Source: Anopheles merus (Eukaryota > Arthropoda > Insecta > Diptera > Culicidae). From it: 64,000 nucleotides of DNA. The notes beneath the pieces were generated by a model, which made no database searches, was not told the DNA's origin, and worked only from the letters and a program-made list of their open reading frames with translations. How positions within the stretch are numbered: position 1 is the first letter of the stretch; each line of letters starts with the position of its first letter. Of the stretch, positions 10,073-20,425 are shown one piece after another. The stretch is from the NCBI RefSeq assembly GCF_017562075.2, contig NC_054085.1:30815039-30879038 (forward strand), in the 5' to 3' direction. Both the position numbers and the translations under genes were made by a program.

Positions 10073-11400
10073 AGATAGAGAATTGTTAAACATGAAGCAC
10101 CTGTACCTATGAATTGACCCATCCAGCAAGGACAACTGGTGGTAAGAAGTGTTAATATTTTTCGGATATCATACAAACATTAAACGTCGGTACATCCGGT
10201 GCTTTTTCTCCAAAAATTAATTCATTTTATTTTGTTAACAAAATAATCTGACATCGGGTGTGTGTTTAGCTGTGGTGCTAAAAACTGGGCGCTTTTATGT
10301 TTGTATTTGTTCATATTGCAGTAGAAATAAGTCCTTTCAGGTTTGCACACACACACACACACACACACAGACACGTTTCACTTTATCTCTATATCATCAT
10401 CGGTTTGTTTTTTAAAATGCGAGGTTTGGTGAGGATATAAAGAAAAGAGAAACCGATCCTGAATCCTGAAATGTTTGCAACCTGCTGGAGAGAGGGGATG
10501 CGTTTTTGCGTATACAAAGAACAGAGTTTGTTGCTTTCTTTAGCCCTTTTTTAACCTTAGCTTACTGCTACGAGTTTTGTTTTTTTTTTTTAGGAATGTA
10601 ATAGTACTTTTGGAAGATAGGATTGAATTTGCTACACTTCACGCGCTTACCGAATAGTACGTGGAACTGAGGTCCGTACAAACGTATACCAAAAACAAAC
10701 AAACAAAAAAAAGTACGAAAACTAACACGTTGTGCGTTACAACTGTTGGCAATGGAATGGTTAATAAGATTACGTTAAACATCAAATGAGTGGCAAGGGA
10801 AAAATGACATTCATCCCTAAAAGAGGAAAAATCCAAATACACAAAAGCCGTCCCCAGAACTGCTCGCACTATAAGGCAGTGTCGTTCTACTTCATTTGAT
10901 GAGTCGTTCCGGGAATGGGGTGTGTGTGTGTGTGTTTTGCACTAACGAATTTAAATAGAGTCTTTTACAATCAACTACGCAAAAGGAAACAGACACACTA
11001 CATACACACACAAAGATGAACGTTTAAGTTTTTGTTCGCTTTTGTTTGACACAAAATTTTGACACCAACAGTTGGTTTGAAATGGTTTGTTTTTCACTGA
11101 AGTTGTATCGATTGCAAAAATGGGGAATGGCTTTTTATCCGTTGAGGTGGAATGGTGCTTCTTGCAGTTTTGACGCTTACTTTTGCCACTCTCTCTCTCT
11201 CTCTTGTCTATTCCTTGCACTTTACTTGCTTTGATTGATTTTAACGATTTTAGACATTGAACAGATATAAATCTCGTTTGGGTTTGTTTTTCTTGTTGTT
11301 TTTTTTACCATTTCGTGTTTTGATATTCGGGCATTTTTGCACATTTTCGTTTTCTGTTTTACCACTTGACGCTATGTTTTTAGATATTTAGTACGTTTTT

Positions 11401-11478
11401 CTTCTTCTTCTTCTTCTTCTTCTTCTTCTTCTTCTTCTTCTTCTTCTTCTTCTTCTTTTTCTTCTTCTTCTTCTTCTT
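11401..11478 (+). repeat. (CTT)n microsatellite
   Basis: About 25 CTT units with one TTTTT interruption near 11456. Confidence 0.95.
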
Positions 11479-12147
11479 ATTTATATTTTCCTTATATACT
11501 AATGCGAGGGATGGCGACTTTTGCGTGTTTTGCGAGTTTTTCACACAGGACACAGTGTTTTGTTTTGTGTGTTTTTGTTGTTGTTGTTATATTCCTTAAT
11601 TTAACTTTCTACTCATTATATATATGTTTCTTATTACGTTTCACAAACCATGCGAGGTTTAGCGTTGCCTTTGCACACTCCGTCCAGAAACTCCCGTACC
11701 CTTTGGAGAGGAGTTCCGGAGGATGACCGGGAAGGGGGTAGAGTAGGATTATCCGTAGCATTTATTCCAGCATATAGCGCCGTAACCAAACTAAACACAT
11801 CGTTTTTGTTTTCTTTTTTCTCTCACTTTCTTCCATTCTATTTGCAGTTTTGTGCGCTGTTCTGTTTCCCCCCTCTATTTCTCCTCTTTTGCTACTACTC
11901 TCCAAATTTTCCTACTCCAATAATGCCTGCGGCCGCGATCCGTGGCGTGACGGTGTTACTCTGCTGCACTGCCATTTAATATATTATATTAAATTTGGTG
12001 CATGCATAACGAGTGTCTACCTAATAAATAATTTACTTTCTTCCCTTCTTCTGCACTGGCATTTTGTTTTGTTTTTTCGTTTTGTTCTTCTCTCTTGTTT
12101 TGCTTTTGCTTGCTACACTTACCGCTTTCTTAATGGCTAAGTGTTTT

Positions 12148-12171
12148 AGTAGTAGTAGTAGTAGTAGTAGT
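12148..12171 (+). repeat. (AGT)n microsatellite
   Basis: Eight AGT units in the gene-free interval. Confidence 0.9.
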
Positions 12172-14246
12172 TATTTATTTGCTTCTACCCGCGTGTGCAG
12201 TCTACCGCAATGGGCGTTCGTTTGCTGTGTGAGTGTGTACTAAGAGCCTTCAGTTGATGTTTATACTTCTGCGCTGGAGACTCAAGGGGACCTTATTACG
12301 TCACTCAATGCAGAATGTAGCAATGCTTCATACAGTCTGCCTGTGAGTTTATATAATGTGTATATATTAATATATTATAATGGTAGTTTTGTAATCGTGT
12401 AATAAATGCGAGGTTATTAGTTTCTTTTCACGTCTTACTAAACCCTACTACTAAGCGTGGGCCCAGTTCTCCAGCCACCGGCTCAGGCTCAGTGCACACT
12501 CACACTCACAGACAATGCCCATTGGCGAGCACACACACACACACACACACACGCGGGTGAAGGAATATGCGAGGTTTCGTTACTTAGAAAGGTACAATAA
12601 AAGATTTTATCTTATACTTCTAGAAATGTCCACAGAGTTGAATCTGCGCTGATCGTTACTGCGCGTGCTCTTCTTCTGTTTTACGTCTTGGCGATACACT
12701 CGGTATTTCCAACAATGGTTCCTGTCCCTGCTGCTCCTATTCATGCTAAACCGCACTCAACGTCATAATACCACTCTAATCACTATGTTATAATCAGACA
12801 CCAAAGGGTAGTAGAGTAGAGTAAGGTAGGAAGTAGTACATCCAGTTTACTTAAACACACGCATACAATACCATATGGTCGTTTAGGCTAGCTTTTATCC
12901 TCCGAATACAATACACGCATAGATTGTTGTGGGCGACCCCGGCTTTGTCTGTACACATGCGGTCCCCTTTTCCCTTGATCTTCTTCTTCTTCTTCTTCTT
13001 TAAAATATGCATTTCATGTCGATCTCATCACGTTGTCCCCCAATCGGTAGTAGGAATGTAGTATTTGTTGCTCTTGTTGTTAGTAGTAGTAAACGGCTAA
13101 AATCACACACACTTTCCTTTTTGCATCTAAAATCACGAAGGAAATCCTTTGTTCATTGATTATTTTTGTTTGCGTTCGTTTGGCTTTCGCGACCGAATAT
13201 TCTTCTCCCTTTTGAGCTTTAGCTGACCATTTTGTAAACTTCTTACAATGTTGCACTCTTACTAATAAAAATAGCAGTCACCCAGCACCATCAGTGTCGT
13301 TTAGAGAAAAAAAGGAGGGGAAAAGTAGTGGTTTAAAATTCACCAAACAAATCGAAGCTTAATTTTAGTGTTTTATCAAAATTATTGCTTCCTCTGTTTG
13401 TGCTTCTATGATCCAATTCTGTGTTTTCTTTTGATTTTCTCCCCGATCCATCGTCGGATGTAGAAACAAAAAAACAGCAGTAGCTCACTGACTAGAACAG
13501 CAAATACAGGGGTGGACCAAAAGACTTAATAGGATTTTCATTGAGATTAAAAGAAAACTGGAATTAAAAACAAGAATATACGAGACTCAAGCTTAGCTAG
13601 AGCAAAGTGGAGGTTGGCTTCTGAGTTTAGTTGCGTCCCAAAATTCGATTACGAAAGTCTGACCAGAATATGAGACGGGTAACCCTGCCCCTACGGGTGA
13701 GGTACTATGCGACAGGAATGATAAGAAGTATAAAATATTCCATCAAAAAAAAAATGCTACGCATACTGCTCTTCTTTGAACCATTCGATCGAAATGAACC
13801 CGCCCAATGAGCGTCTTCTTCATACAGCGAGCCGACTTGACGCAAACAAATTTGGGACGCGAGGAACTTTTTGTTTGTGGGAAGCCTTCCAACAAAAACA
13901 AAATAGGAAAGTAGAGAAACCATTTTCACTGGAGCATATCAGAAATGTGTATGGCCATCGGTTTGCAGCGCAACGACACGCTCGGTGAGCTCGAGTCCTC
14001 TGCTGTGCAGCACACAGTGCTAATCGACAGAGGATCACCATCGCTTTCTTCCAATCGAAGATACAGCTCCAAACACCGAAAATATCCATTGCATTACTAA
14101 GAAGTCCCTTTTTTGTGGGGCTTCGATCGCGCAACACCGAGCAGCGCACGTCTGCAAAGCGATGGGAACACATTTCTATTCTACTAAAGGTCACTGGACG
14201 ACACTGGAATGGCGGTGGTGCTGCTGCTATCTCTGGCTCCTCGCAC

Positions 14247-17200
14247 TTACATCATACCCGCCGGATCGAAGTAGCGCTGCGGTGCGATCTGCGACTTTTT
14301 CCTCTTCTTGCTGCGCAGAAACTCGGCCACCTCGTAGTTCTTGCACTCGTTCGCGATCGCCAGCGGCGTGCGGCCGTTCGCGTCCTGCTGCTCCGTCTGC
14401 AGCCGGCACCAGTCGACTAGAAACTGCACGATCTGCAGATTGTTCGCGTAGCACGCCTTGTGCAGCAGGCTCTGCTGGTTGTGGCCGTCGCGCACGTTCG
14501 GATCGTACTGCAGCTGCAGGATCATGAACTCGAGCAGCCCGTAATGATCGACAAACATGTGGATGGTGGGCAGCTTCGCCAGCTGCTCGATCTCCGCCAG
14601 ATGGAGCTTCAGCAGATCGATGTTGGCGCCCGCCCCGATCAGCAGCTTCATAATGTCGAGCTGGCGCGAGTACATCGCCTGCATGAGCGCGGTCAGCCCC
14701 GAAGCGTTCCGCTCGTCCACGGCGGCATACTTCAGGATGAGCATCCGGGCCGCCACAATGTTGCCGTGCCGGGCGGCCACGTGCAGCGGCGTGTCGCCAA
14801 ACTTGCTGATCGCATTGATGTCCGCGCCGGACTCGATCAGGTACGCCGCAATTTCGTTACACTCGATCGCGATCGCCACGTGCAGCGGTGTGCTGTCGTA
14901 CGGGTCGCGATACTGCAGGGCCGGCTTGCACAGCTCCACGATGTAGCGCACCAGCTCGAGCGAGCGCGTGTAGACGGCCTTGATCAGGCAGAGCGACTCG
15001 CTGGTGAAGCTGCAACCGTTGCGCAGCAGAAACTTCAGCATCCGCACGTTGCGCTGCTCGATCGCGATCGTGAGCGGATGGGAGGCGATCGCACCGGACG
15101 ACCGGAGCGTTCGCTGATGCTTCGCAAACACCTTCGCAATGCGCAAGCTGTTCCCCTGGACGGCCCATTCGTACGCCGTCCGGCCCGTATCGTCGGTGGG
15201 GCTCGCGTCGACACCACGCTCCAGCAGCAGCGCCACCATTGCGGTGTGCCGTTGCTGCACGGCAATGTGTAGCACGGTTTTGGAAGCGCCATTGCGTCGG
15301 TTCAGCAGACTCTCCTCGCCGTCAATCGTTGCCGAATGGTCGTCCAGCAGGTAGCGCAACATCGCCAACCGCCCGTACGTGGCACAGAGGTGCAGGACCG
15401 TGTTTTGCTGCTGATCGACGAACGTCAGCGTTGCCTGCCGCGTGTCCACGAGGTATTTCAGCGCCTCCAGATTGCCGTACTCGATCGCTCGCCTCACCAG
15501 CCGGTGCCGGTCCGAGTTGATGTCGATGTCGTCGCAACAGAGCACCGGCAGCAGCTCGTGCTCATGATACTGTATGGCGTAGTGCAGCGGCAAGCGGTCG
15601 GTGCCACTGAGCGAAGTTAGCGGGACCTGCTGCTTCACCAGCAGCTTGGCAATGTCCGTGTGGCCCAAGCTACAGGCACGGTGCAGCGCCGAAGTACCAT
15701 CCGACGTCTGGGACGCGATGTCAACGCCCAGCTTGATCAGCTTCTTGATCGCCGCCAGATCGCCCTTCTGCACGCACTGATCCAGCACGGTCGTCCCGTT
15801 GCCATCCTGACAGTTCCAGTTGATGTCCTTCATCTGCTTCGCAATCTTCTCGATAAACTCCAGGTTCAGATACTTGACGATCTTGCCCAGATTCACCGTC
15901 AGCTCGAACCGCTTCACGCACTCGAGAAACACGTCGTACGCGCGGAAGTAAAGCGCCATAAACAGGATCGTCGCCTGGCGCTCCTGCACCGTCGTCAGGC
16001 TGAAGTGCGCATCAATAAACAGCGAGTTCGAGCTGCGCACCAGCACGTACTGGAAGAACTGCTTCTTCTCGTACGAGATCGCCTGCAGCTCCTCCGACAG
16101 GTAGTCCACCATCTGCTTCAGATTGTTGCGTATCGTATGGTCGATGATCTCGTACTCCGTCGACGGCGTACCGTCGCACAGCACGCCCAGCCGCATCCCG
16201 CGAATGTCCGCATAGTCGGGCGTCAGTGCCTGCAGCAGCTTCAGATCGATCGTCTCCACCGACTTGAACAAGCGCTCCTGCTGCTCCACCCAGCTCCAGC
16301 GCATCTTGTAGTTGTTGATCAGATTCTCGTTGATCGCCAGCAGCTCGTCCGGGTTGGCCCGCTGGCTGGTCGGCGGCTGGTACAGCTTAAACTCGTTGCT
16401 CTTGAAGATCAGCCCGTTCAGGAACACCTTCACCTTGGTGCTGTGCGTCAGCGTCAGCATATCGTACTCGAGCGCATCCTGCCGCAGGTAGTCGTGCAGG
16501 TTGCGCCCGCTCACGTTCGCCGACTGCAGCTTCAGCACGTACTGGTTGTCCTGGAACACGCCCAGATCGGTCAGTATCTCGCACAGCTCGAGCAGACAGT
16601 GCTCCAGCGCGTACTCGACGTGCGGGGCCGCCTCGTTGATGAACTGCGTCACCTCGTTGAAGTCGCTGCACGGCAAAAACTGCCCGATCAACTTCAGCTT
16701 CGCGTCCAGAAACGACTGGAACTCTTCCCGGTCCATGCGTTTGTTGCGCTTCACGATCGCATCGTTCACCGGCCGGTTCGTGGACTTGAAGAACATCGTC
16801 AGCACCGCGTACTTCTTGTCCAGGTTGTAGCAGTTGTCGTAGTAGCTCTGGGACAGCTGCTCGTGCAGCACCGCAAACTCGATCGAGCTCAGGTTCTGCA
16901 GGTTGAACTTCTTCAGTATGTCGTTCGTGTAGTTCTGGTGCAGCAGGCTGTCACACGGTTTCGTGCGCTCCGGCACAAAGTGATCCACGGCAATGTACCG
17001 CCCGACGTGCAGCACCTCCACCATCGTGACGAAGTTCTTCGTGACGCGCTCGTCCATCTGGTACTGGTACAGATAGTTGGTGAACAGGTGCAGCAGCTCC
17101 TGCATGAGCGGATTCAGCAGCAGCAGCTGCTCATCGCTGCAGATGTCGTACTTGGGGTAGCTTTCGGCCAAAAAGGACCCCACGATACGGCGCACCTTCG

Positions 17201-19163
17201 CCATCTCGATCTCCGTCCCGCACAGCTGCATCACGGTGTTGAAGTTGGCGCTGATCGAGGCGAGCGCCGCTCGCTCACCGTCCCCCTTCGTGAGCGTCTC
17301 GAACCGCTGAGCCAGCGGACGGTAAACGCAGCGCAGCAGATCGCACAGCTTCTCGTCCTGCTGCTGGCTGAACGTTTCCTGCAGCTCCTCCACCACGCGT
17401 ATGCAGTCCTCCAGCTCGAAGTGCAGATCGTCCAGCGTGTGGTTCTCGAAGTACATCCGGTTCGCGTCGCCCACGAACTGGTTGTAGCTTGCCACCTGCC
17501 GCCAGTTCTTCAGCTGATGCACGTTCCCCAGATAGCACTTGTACGCCTCGAGCATCTTCAGATCGTGCACGTACGCGAAGTAGCGCCGCACCGACTTCAG
17601 GCTGCACTGCACCTCCGCGAACGGCAGCACCAGCCGACCGTTCTCCGCCCTGTCCGAGCACGCCTTGTACAGCGACACGTTCGGCTGGTAAAAGTCCCGC
17701 ACGTCCACGTCCAGATTGAGCGGCAGTATCTTGTGCACCACGCTGTCCAGCTTGCGGGCGATCGCCGGCGCATACCGCGTGCTCGCCACCGTTTCCGCAA
17801 TGACCTGCAGCGTGCGCTTGATCGCCAGCACGCCCGACACTTGATACTGGGGCAGCTGAATCCGCGCTATCCCGTCCAGGTAGCGCAGTATCTTCTTGAT
17901 CGCGTACAGCTGCGCCACGTGGTCGTACGTTTTGCGCAGCCGGCAGAAGGTGACCCGGTTCCGGCGGCCGGTCGCGCGCGTCAGCTCCACAAACTCGGGC
18001 GCCCGCAGCTCCTGCCGCAGCACCTCCAGCTCCGGCTTGGTGAGATTGTTCACGTACCGCGCCTGGATGGCGGCCAGCTCCGGGTTCGCCCGCAGCCGGC
18101 CCTTCACGTAGTAGATGAGCTTCTTCTTCAGCACGCACTTCTTGCGCCACAGCCCATTGATGGCCTTGGTCGATTTGGCTGGCGCCGCATCCCGTATACA
18201 GCAGATCAGATACAGCAGCAGCTCGTTCGACCAGCGCGTCGACTCGCGGCCCCGGTTCTCCGCCAGCTCCGCCTTGATCCGCTCCAGCTCGTCGCTGACC
18301 GCACCGAGATACTGCAGCACGGTGCGCTTGTTCAGCAGCAGCTTGTACACCTCGTAGTGCGGTGCCTTCTTGAAGATCGCCAGAAACACGGCCAGCAGCC
18401 GGCAGATCTCCTCGACCGGCACCGACCCGACCAGCTCGCGCTTTTCCCGCACGAAGAACAGATTGTCGTACACGATCTTGATCGCGAGCAGGAACTTGTC
18501 GTCGTAGTCGTTCAGGTTGTCCGTGCCGCCGTAGTGCTTGGTCAGGTAGCGCGTGTACTCCACGATCAGCTCGATCCGCTGCTCGAGCTCCCGGTCGAAC
18601 TTGGGCCGGTCGGGGCGCGGCTGCGCCGGCGGATGATGGTACGCGTAGCTGTAGTTCTGCAGCTGGTACTCGAGAAAGTTCTCCATGCTCTTCGTCAGCG
18701 GCACATTCTTCACGTACAGCTCGTGCCACACGCTCGACACGTACGCGATCTGCTGGTGGATGTCGAACGATTTCAGCTCGAGAAAGAGCTGCAGCAGCGG
18801 CACGGAGCCGCGCCTGATCAGCCGGTAGAAGCACCGGTAGTCGGTCAGGTTGCGAAACTCGACCGCCAGCATGAACTTGGTCACGTCCATGAAGTTCAGG
18901 TTGATGGCCAGCTCGGACGCGGTCAGGTTCATCGAGTTACGCAGGTCGCAGTCCGCCCCGGACTCGACCAGGAACTGGATGATCTCATTGCGATTCTGCT
19001 GCGCAATGATGGACAGGTGCAGCGGGGTGTTCAGGTCTTCCGGCGTCTGGTAGTCCAGCACAAACTCCTTAAACTTGGACTTGATCTTGCTGAAGTCGCC
19101 CTCCACCACCAGCTTGCAGAATTCACCGGCATATTTGCTGACATAGTAGCTCGGTTGTGTCAT
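14247..19163 (-). CDS. large intronless ankyrin-repeat protein, function unknown
   Basis: One uninterrupted 1638-residue frame. The start is supported by an in-frame TAA two codons upstream and A at -3. Residues about 44-109 form two ankyrin repeats (LNTPLHLSIIAQQNRNEII, then a weaker one). About 1118-1615 hold roughly a dozen more, with clear units such as SALHRACSLGHTDIAKLLV, TVLHLCATYGRLAMLRYLL, TPLHVAIAIECNEIAAYLI and TPLHVAARHGNIVAARMLI. The 900-residue middle (about 180-1090) is mostly helical in character, has no P-loop, kinase or membrane segment that I can see, and matches no family I recognise. The tail has a basic KKRKK cluster (about 1619-1623) that could be a nuclear signal. Ankyrin repeats bind proteins, so a scaffold role is likely but inferred. 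A long intact frame with strong G/C third-position bias argues it is a real, constrained gene, although the lack of introns leaves an old retrocopy possible. Confidence 0.9.
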   Translation of the reverse strand: MTQPSYYVSKYAGEFCKLVVEGDFSKIKSKFKEFVLDYQTPEDLNTPLHLSIIAQQNRNEIIQFLVESGADCDLRNSMNLTASELAINLNFMDVTKFMLAVEFRNLTDYRCFYRLIRRGSVPLLQLFLELKSFDIHQQIAYVSSVWHELYVKNVPLTKSMENFLEYQLQNYSYAYHHPPAQPRPDRPKFDRELEQRIELIVEYTRYLTKHYGGTDNLNDYDDKFLLAIKIVYDNLFFVREKRELVGSVPVEEICRLLAVFLAIFKKAPHYEVYKLLLNKRTVLQYLGAVSDELERIKAELAENRGRESTRWSNELLLYLICCIRDAAPAKSTKAINGLWRKKCVLKKKLIYYVKGRLRANPELAAIQARYVNNLTKPELEVLRQELRAPEFVELTRATGRRNRVTFCRLRKTYDHVAQLYAIKKILRYLDGIARIQLPQYQVSGVLAIKRTLQVIAETVASTRYAPAIARKLDSVVHKILPLNLDVDVRDFYQPNVSLYKACSDRAENGRLVLPFAEVQCSLKSVRRYFAYVHDLKMLEAYKCYLGNVHQLKNWRQVASYNQFVGDANRMYFENHTLDDLHFELEDCIRVVEELQETFSQQQDEKLCDLLRCVYRPLAQRFETLTKGDGERAALASISANFNTVMQLCGTEIEMAKVRRIVGSFLAESYPKYDICSDEQLLLLNPLMQELLHLFTNYLYQYQMDERVTKNFVTMVEVLHVGRYIAVDHFVPERTKPCDSLLHQNYTNDILKKFNLQNLSSIEFAVLHEQLSQSYYDNCYNLDKKYAVLTMFFKSTNRPVNDAIVKRNKRMDREEFQSFLDAKLKLIGQFLPCSDFNEVTQFINEAAPHVEYALEHCLLELCEILTDLGVFQDNQYVLKLQSANVSGRNLHDYLRQDALEYDMLTLTHSTKVKVFLNGLIFKSNEFKLYQPPTSQRANPDELLAINENLINNYKMRWSWVEQQERLFKSVETIDLKLLQALTPDYADIRGMRLGVLCDGTPSTEYEIIDHTIRNNLKQMVDYLSEELQAISYEKKQFFQYVLVRSSNSLFIDAHFSLTTVQERQATILFMALYFRAYDVFLECVKRFELTVNLGKIVKYLNLEFIEKIAKQMKDINWNCQDGNGTTVLDQCVQKGDLAAIKKLIKLGVDIASQTSDGTSALHRACSLGHTDIAKLLVKQQVPLTSLSGTDRLPLHYAIQYHEHELLPVLCCDDIDINSDRHRLVRRAIEYGNLEALKYLVDTRQATLTFVDQQQNTVLHLCATYGRLAMLRYLLDDHSATIDGEESLLNRRNGASKTVLHIAVQQRHTAMVALLLERGVDASPTDDTGRTAYEWAVQGNSLRIAKVFAKHQRTLRSSGAIASHPLTIAIEQRNVRMLKFLLRNGCSFTSESLCLIKAVYTRSLELVRYIVELCKPALQYRDPYDSTPLHVAIAIECNEIAAYLIESGADINAISKFGDTPLHVAARHGNIVAARMLILKYAAVDERNASGLTALMQAMYSRQLDIMKLLIGAGANIDLLKLHLAEIEQLAKLPTIHMFVDHYGLLEFMILQLQYDPNVRDGHNQQSLLHKACYANNLQIVQFLVDWCRLQTEQQDANGRTPLAIANECKNYEVAEFLRSKKRKKSQIAPQRYFDPAGMM

Positions 19164-20340
19164 TCTTTAACGCCGCCTTTCTCGCTCGTTCTTGTTGTGT
19201 TTGCTCTCTTTCTTTCTCTCTCTCTCTGTGTTTTGCACTCTGTGGTTGATCGTCGTATTAAAATTCCTTTTTGTATCACACATAAAACACCCTTCGGAGA
19301 ATGACCCTTCGGGAAGGATAGAATGATGTGCAGAGCCCTTCCTGCACACTAGTAGCTCTGTGCTACGGCTGCTCCTACGTGATCGCTTCCGGTCAGCTGT
19401 GCCTGACGACAACGTACAACAGCAGTTCGTGTAGTAAGATGTGGCTCCCGGTGGCCATTGCCTTTGTCCGTGCGCTCGTCGTGGTAGAAGTTGCCGCTCC
19501 GCTTGCGGTTTCGTTTACTGCCGATGTTAATGCTACTGCTGACGCCGTGGTACAGTTGTTTGCGCCTCATTGCTGGAAGGGTGCTGCTGCGTCCATCGCC
19601 GTGACCATCGTTGCCATCGTTCCTGCGTTGCCGTTGCGGAAGAAGTGCTGCCATCGGAGTCGCACGCACCGTGCGCAATAGTCAAAAGCTTTTGTGAGCT
19701 CGCCAGGCATGCTACACCGGAGAGGTTGGCGTTGGATGCATCCTTCTGAAGTTGATCCTGCTGAACTGCTGAGGATGAGATGCAAGATCGAAGGCTCCAG
19801 CAAACACGAACGATTACTTTGCGCTGCTTTGCGACCCAATGTCGTAGTTTCGGTGCTGGGTGTGCAAAGACTCTTATTTGCGCAAGCGCTTCGCGCAGAC
19901 GGGTATCGGTCGGTCGTGGCCGTTTATTTGTGCCTTAAGACTGTTTTCCCCCCCTTCCAGTGTTTGTACAGCGATCGTGCGCAGCAGCAGCAGCAGCTAT
20001 CCCTTCGCCGGGCGGTTCAATAAAAATTAGTCTGACCCTTTGCGAACACGCTCGAACCGCCGCCGCCTGGTGCGCTTGCTTGATGGGTTGTGCTGTATGC
20101 GTCGGACGGTGTTTAATTTGTTTGGATGTACTCGGATCCTTGAGCGTCGCGGCGCAACGTTAGTTGACGAGCGTTATCTAAAATTTTAAAAGAAAAAAAA
20201 ACACGAAGAACATACGTTAGCGACACGGGAAGAAGTGGGAAAAATGTTCAAGCAAATCGGAACATTGAGATGTGTTGTAGGCACAATTCAGGGCAGGGGA
20301 AGAGGAAGATCGGCGGGATGTTAATAAATAGTGCTAAATC
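19164..20340. other. 5' flank of the ankyrin gene
   Basis: Upstream side of the ankyrin gene. It starts with a CT-rich run (19200-19228 on the plus strand), then moderately G/C-rich DNA with CAG and GCC patches. Open frames on both strands here lack any recognisable domain. A 5' UTR exon or promoter is expected, but no boundary can be called. Confidence 0.45.
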
Positions 20341-20394
20341 AAACAAACTGCGCACATTACGTTGATGCGTGCGCATGTTTGGAACAGAAAGCTG

Positions 20395-20425
<31 letters not shown>

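Larger units (their letters stand above)
10417..12577 (+). promoter_or_regulatory. cluster of ATGCGAGGTT decamers
   Basis: The exact decamer ATGCGAGGTT occurs at 10417-10426, 11650-11659, 12406-12415 and 12567-12576. A shorter match, ATGCGAGG, lies at 11502-11509. All are in the same orientation and the flanks differ, so these are not copies of one longer repeat. A role as a protein- or RNA-binding site is inference. If the ankyrin transcript extends here, the RNA would carry AACCUCGCAU. Confidence 0.4.
10073..14246. other. gene-free interval downstream of the ankyrin gene
   Basis: No supportable coding region in 4.2 kb. It contains CA, CTT and AGT microsatellites, T-rich stretches and a recurring ATGCGAGGTT decamer (listed separately). 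It lies 3' of the minus-strand ankyrin gene, so a long 3' UTR is possible. A candidate AATAAA on the minus strand is at 12174-12179, too weak to define an end. Confidence 0.5.

Noticed and set aside
17275..18834. Minus-strand open frame of 519 codons within the ankyrin gene
   Set aside because: Alternative frame of the same strand with Ala/Arg/Gly-rich low-complexity sequence, overlapping the constrained ankyrin frame throughout.
15660..19304. Plus-strand open frame of 1214 codons
   Set aside because: It is antisense to the ankyrin gene. The ankyrin frame rarely uses TTA, CTA or TCA codons, so the opposite strand lacks stops. Its translation is an Arg/Leu/His/Gln-rich string with no domain, and it runs past the ankyrin start into the flank only by chance.
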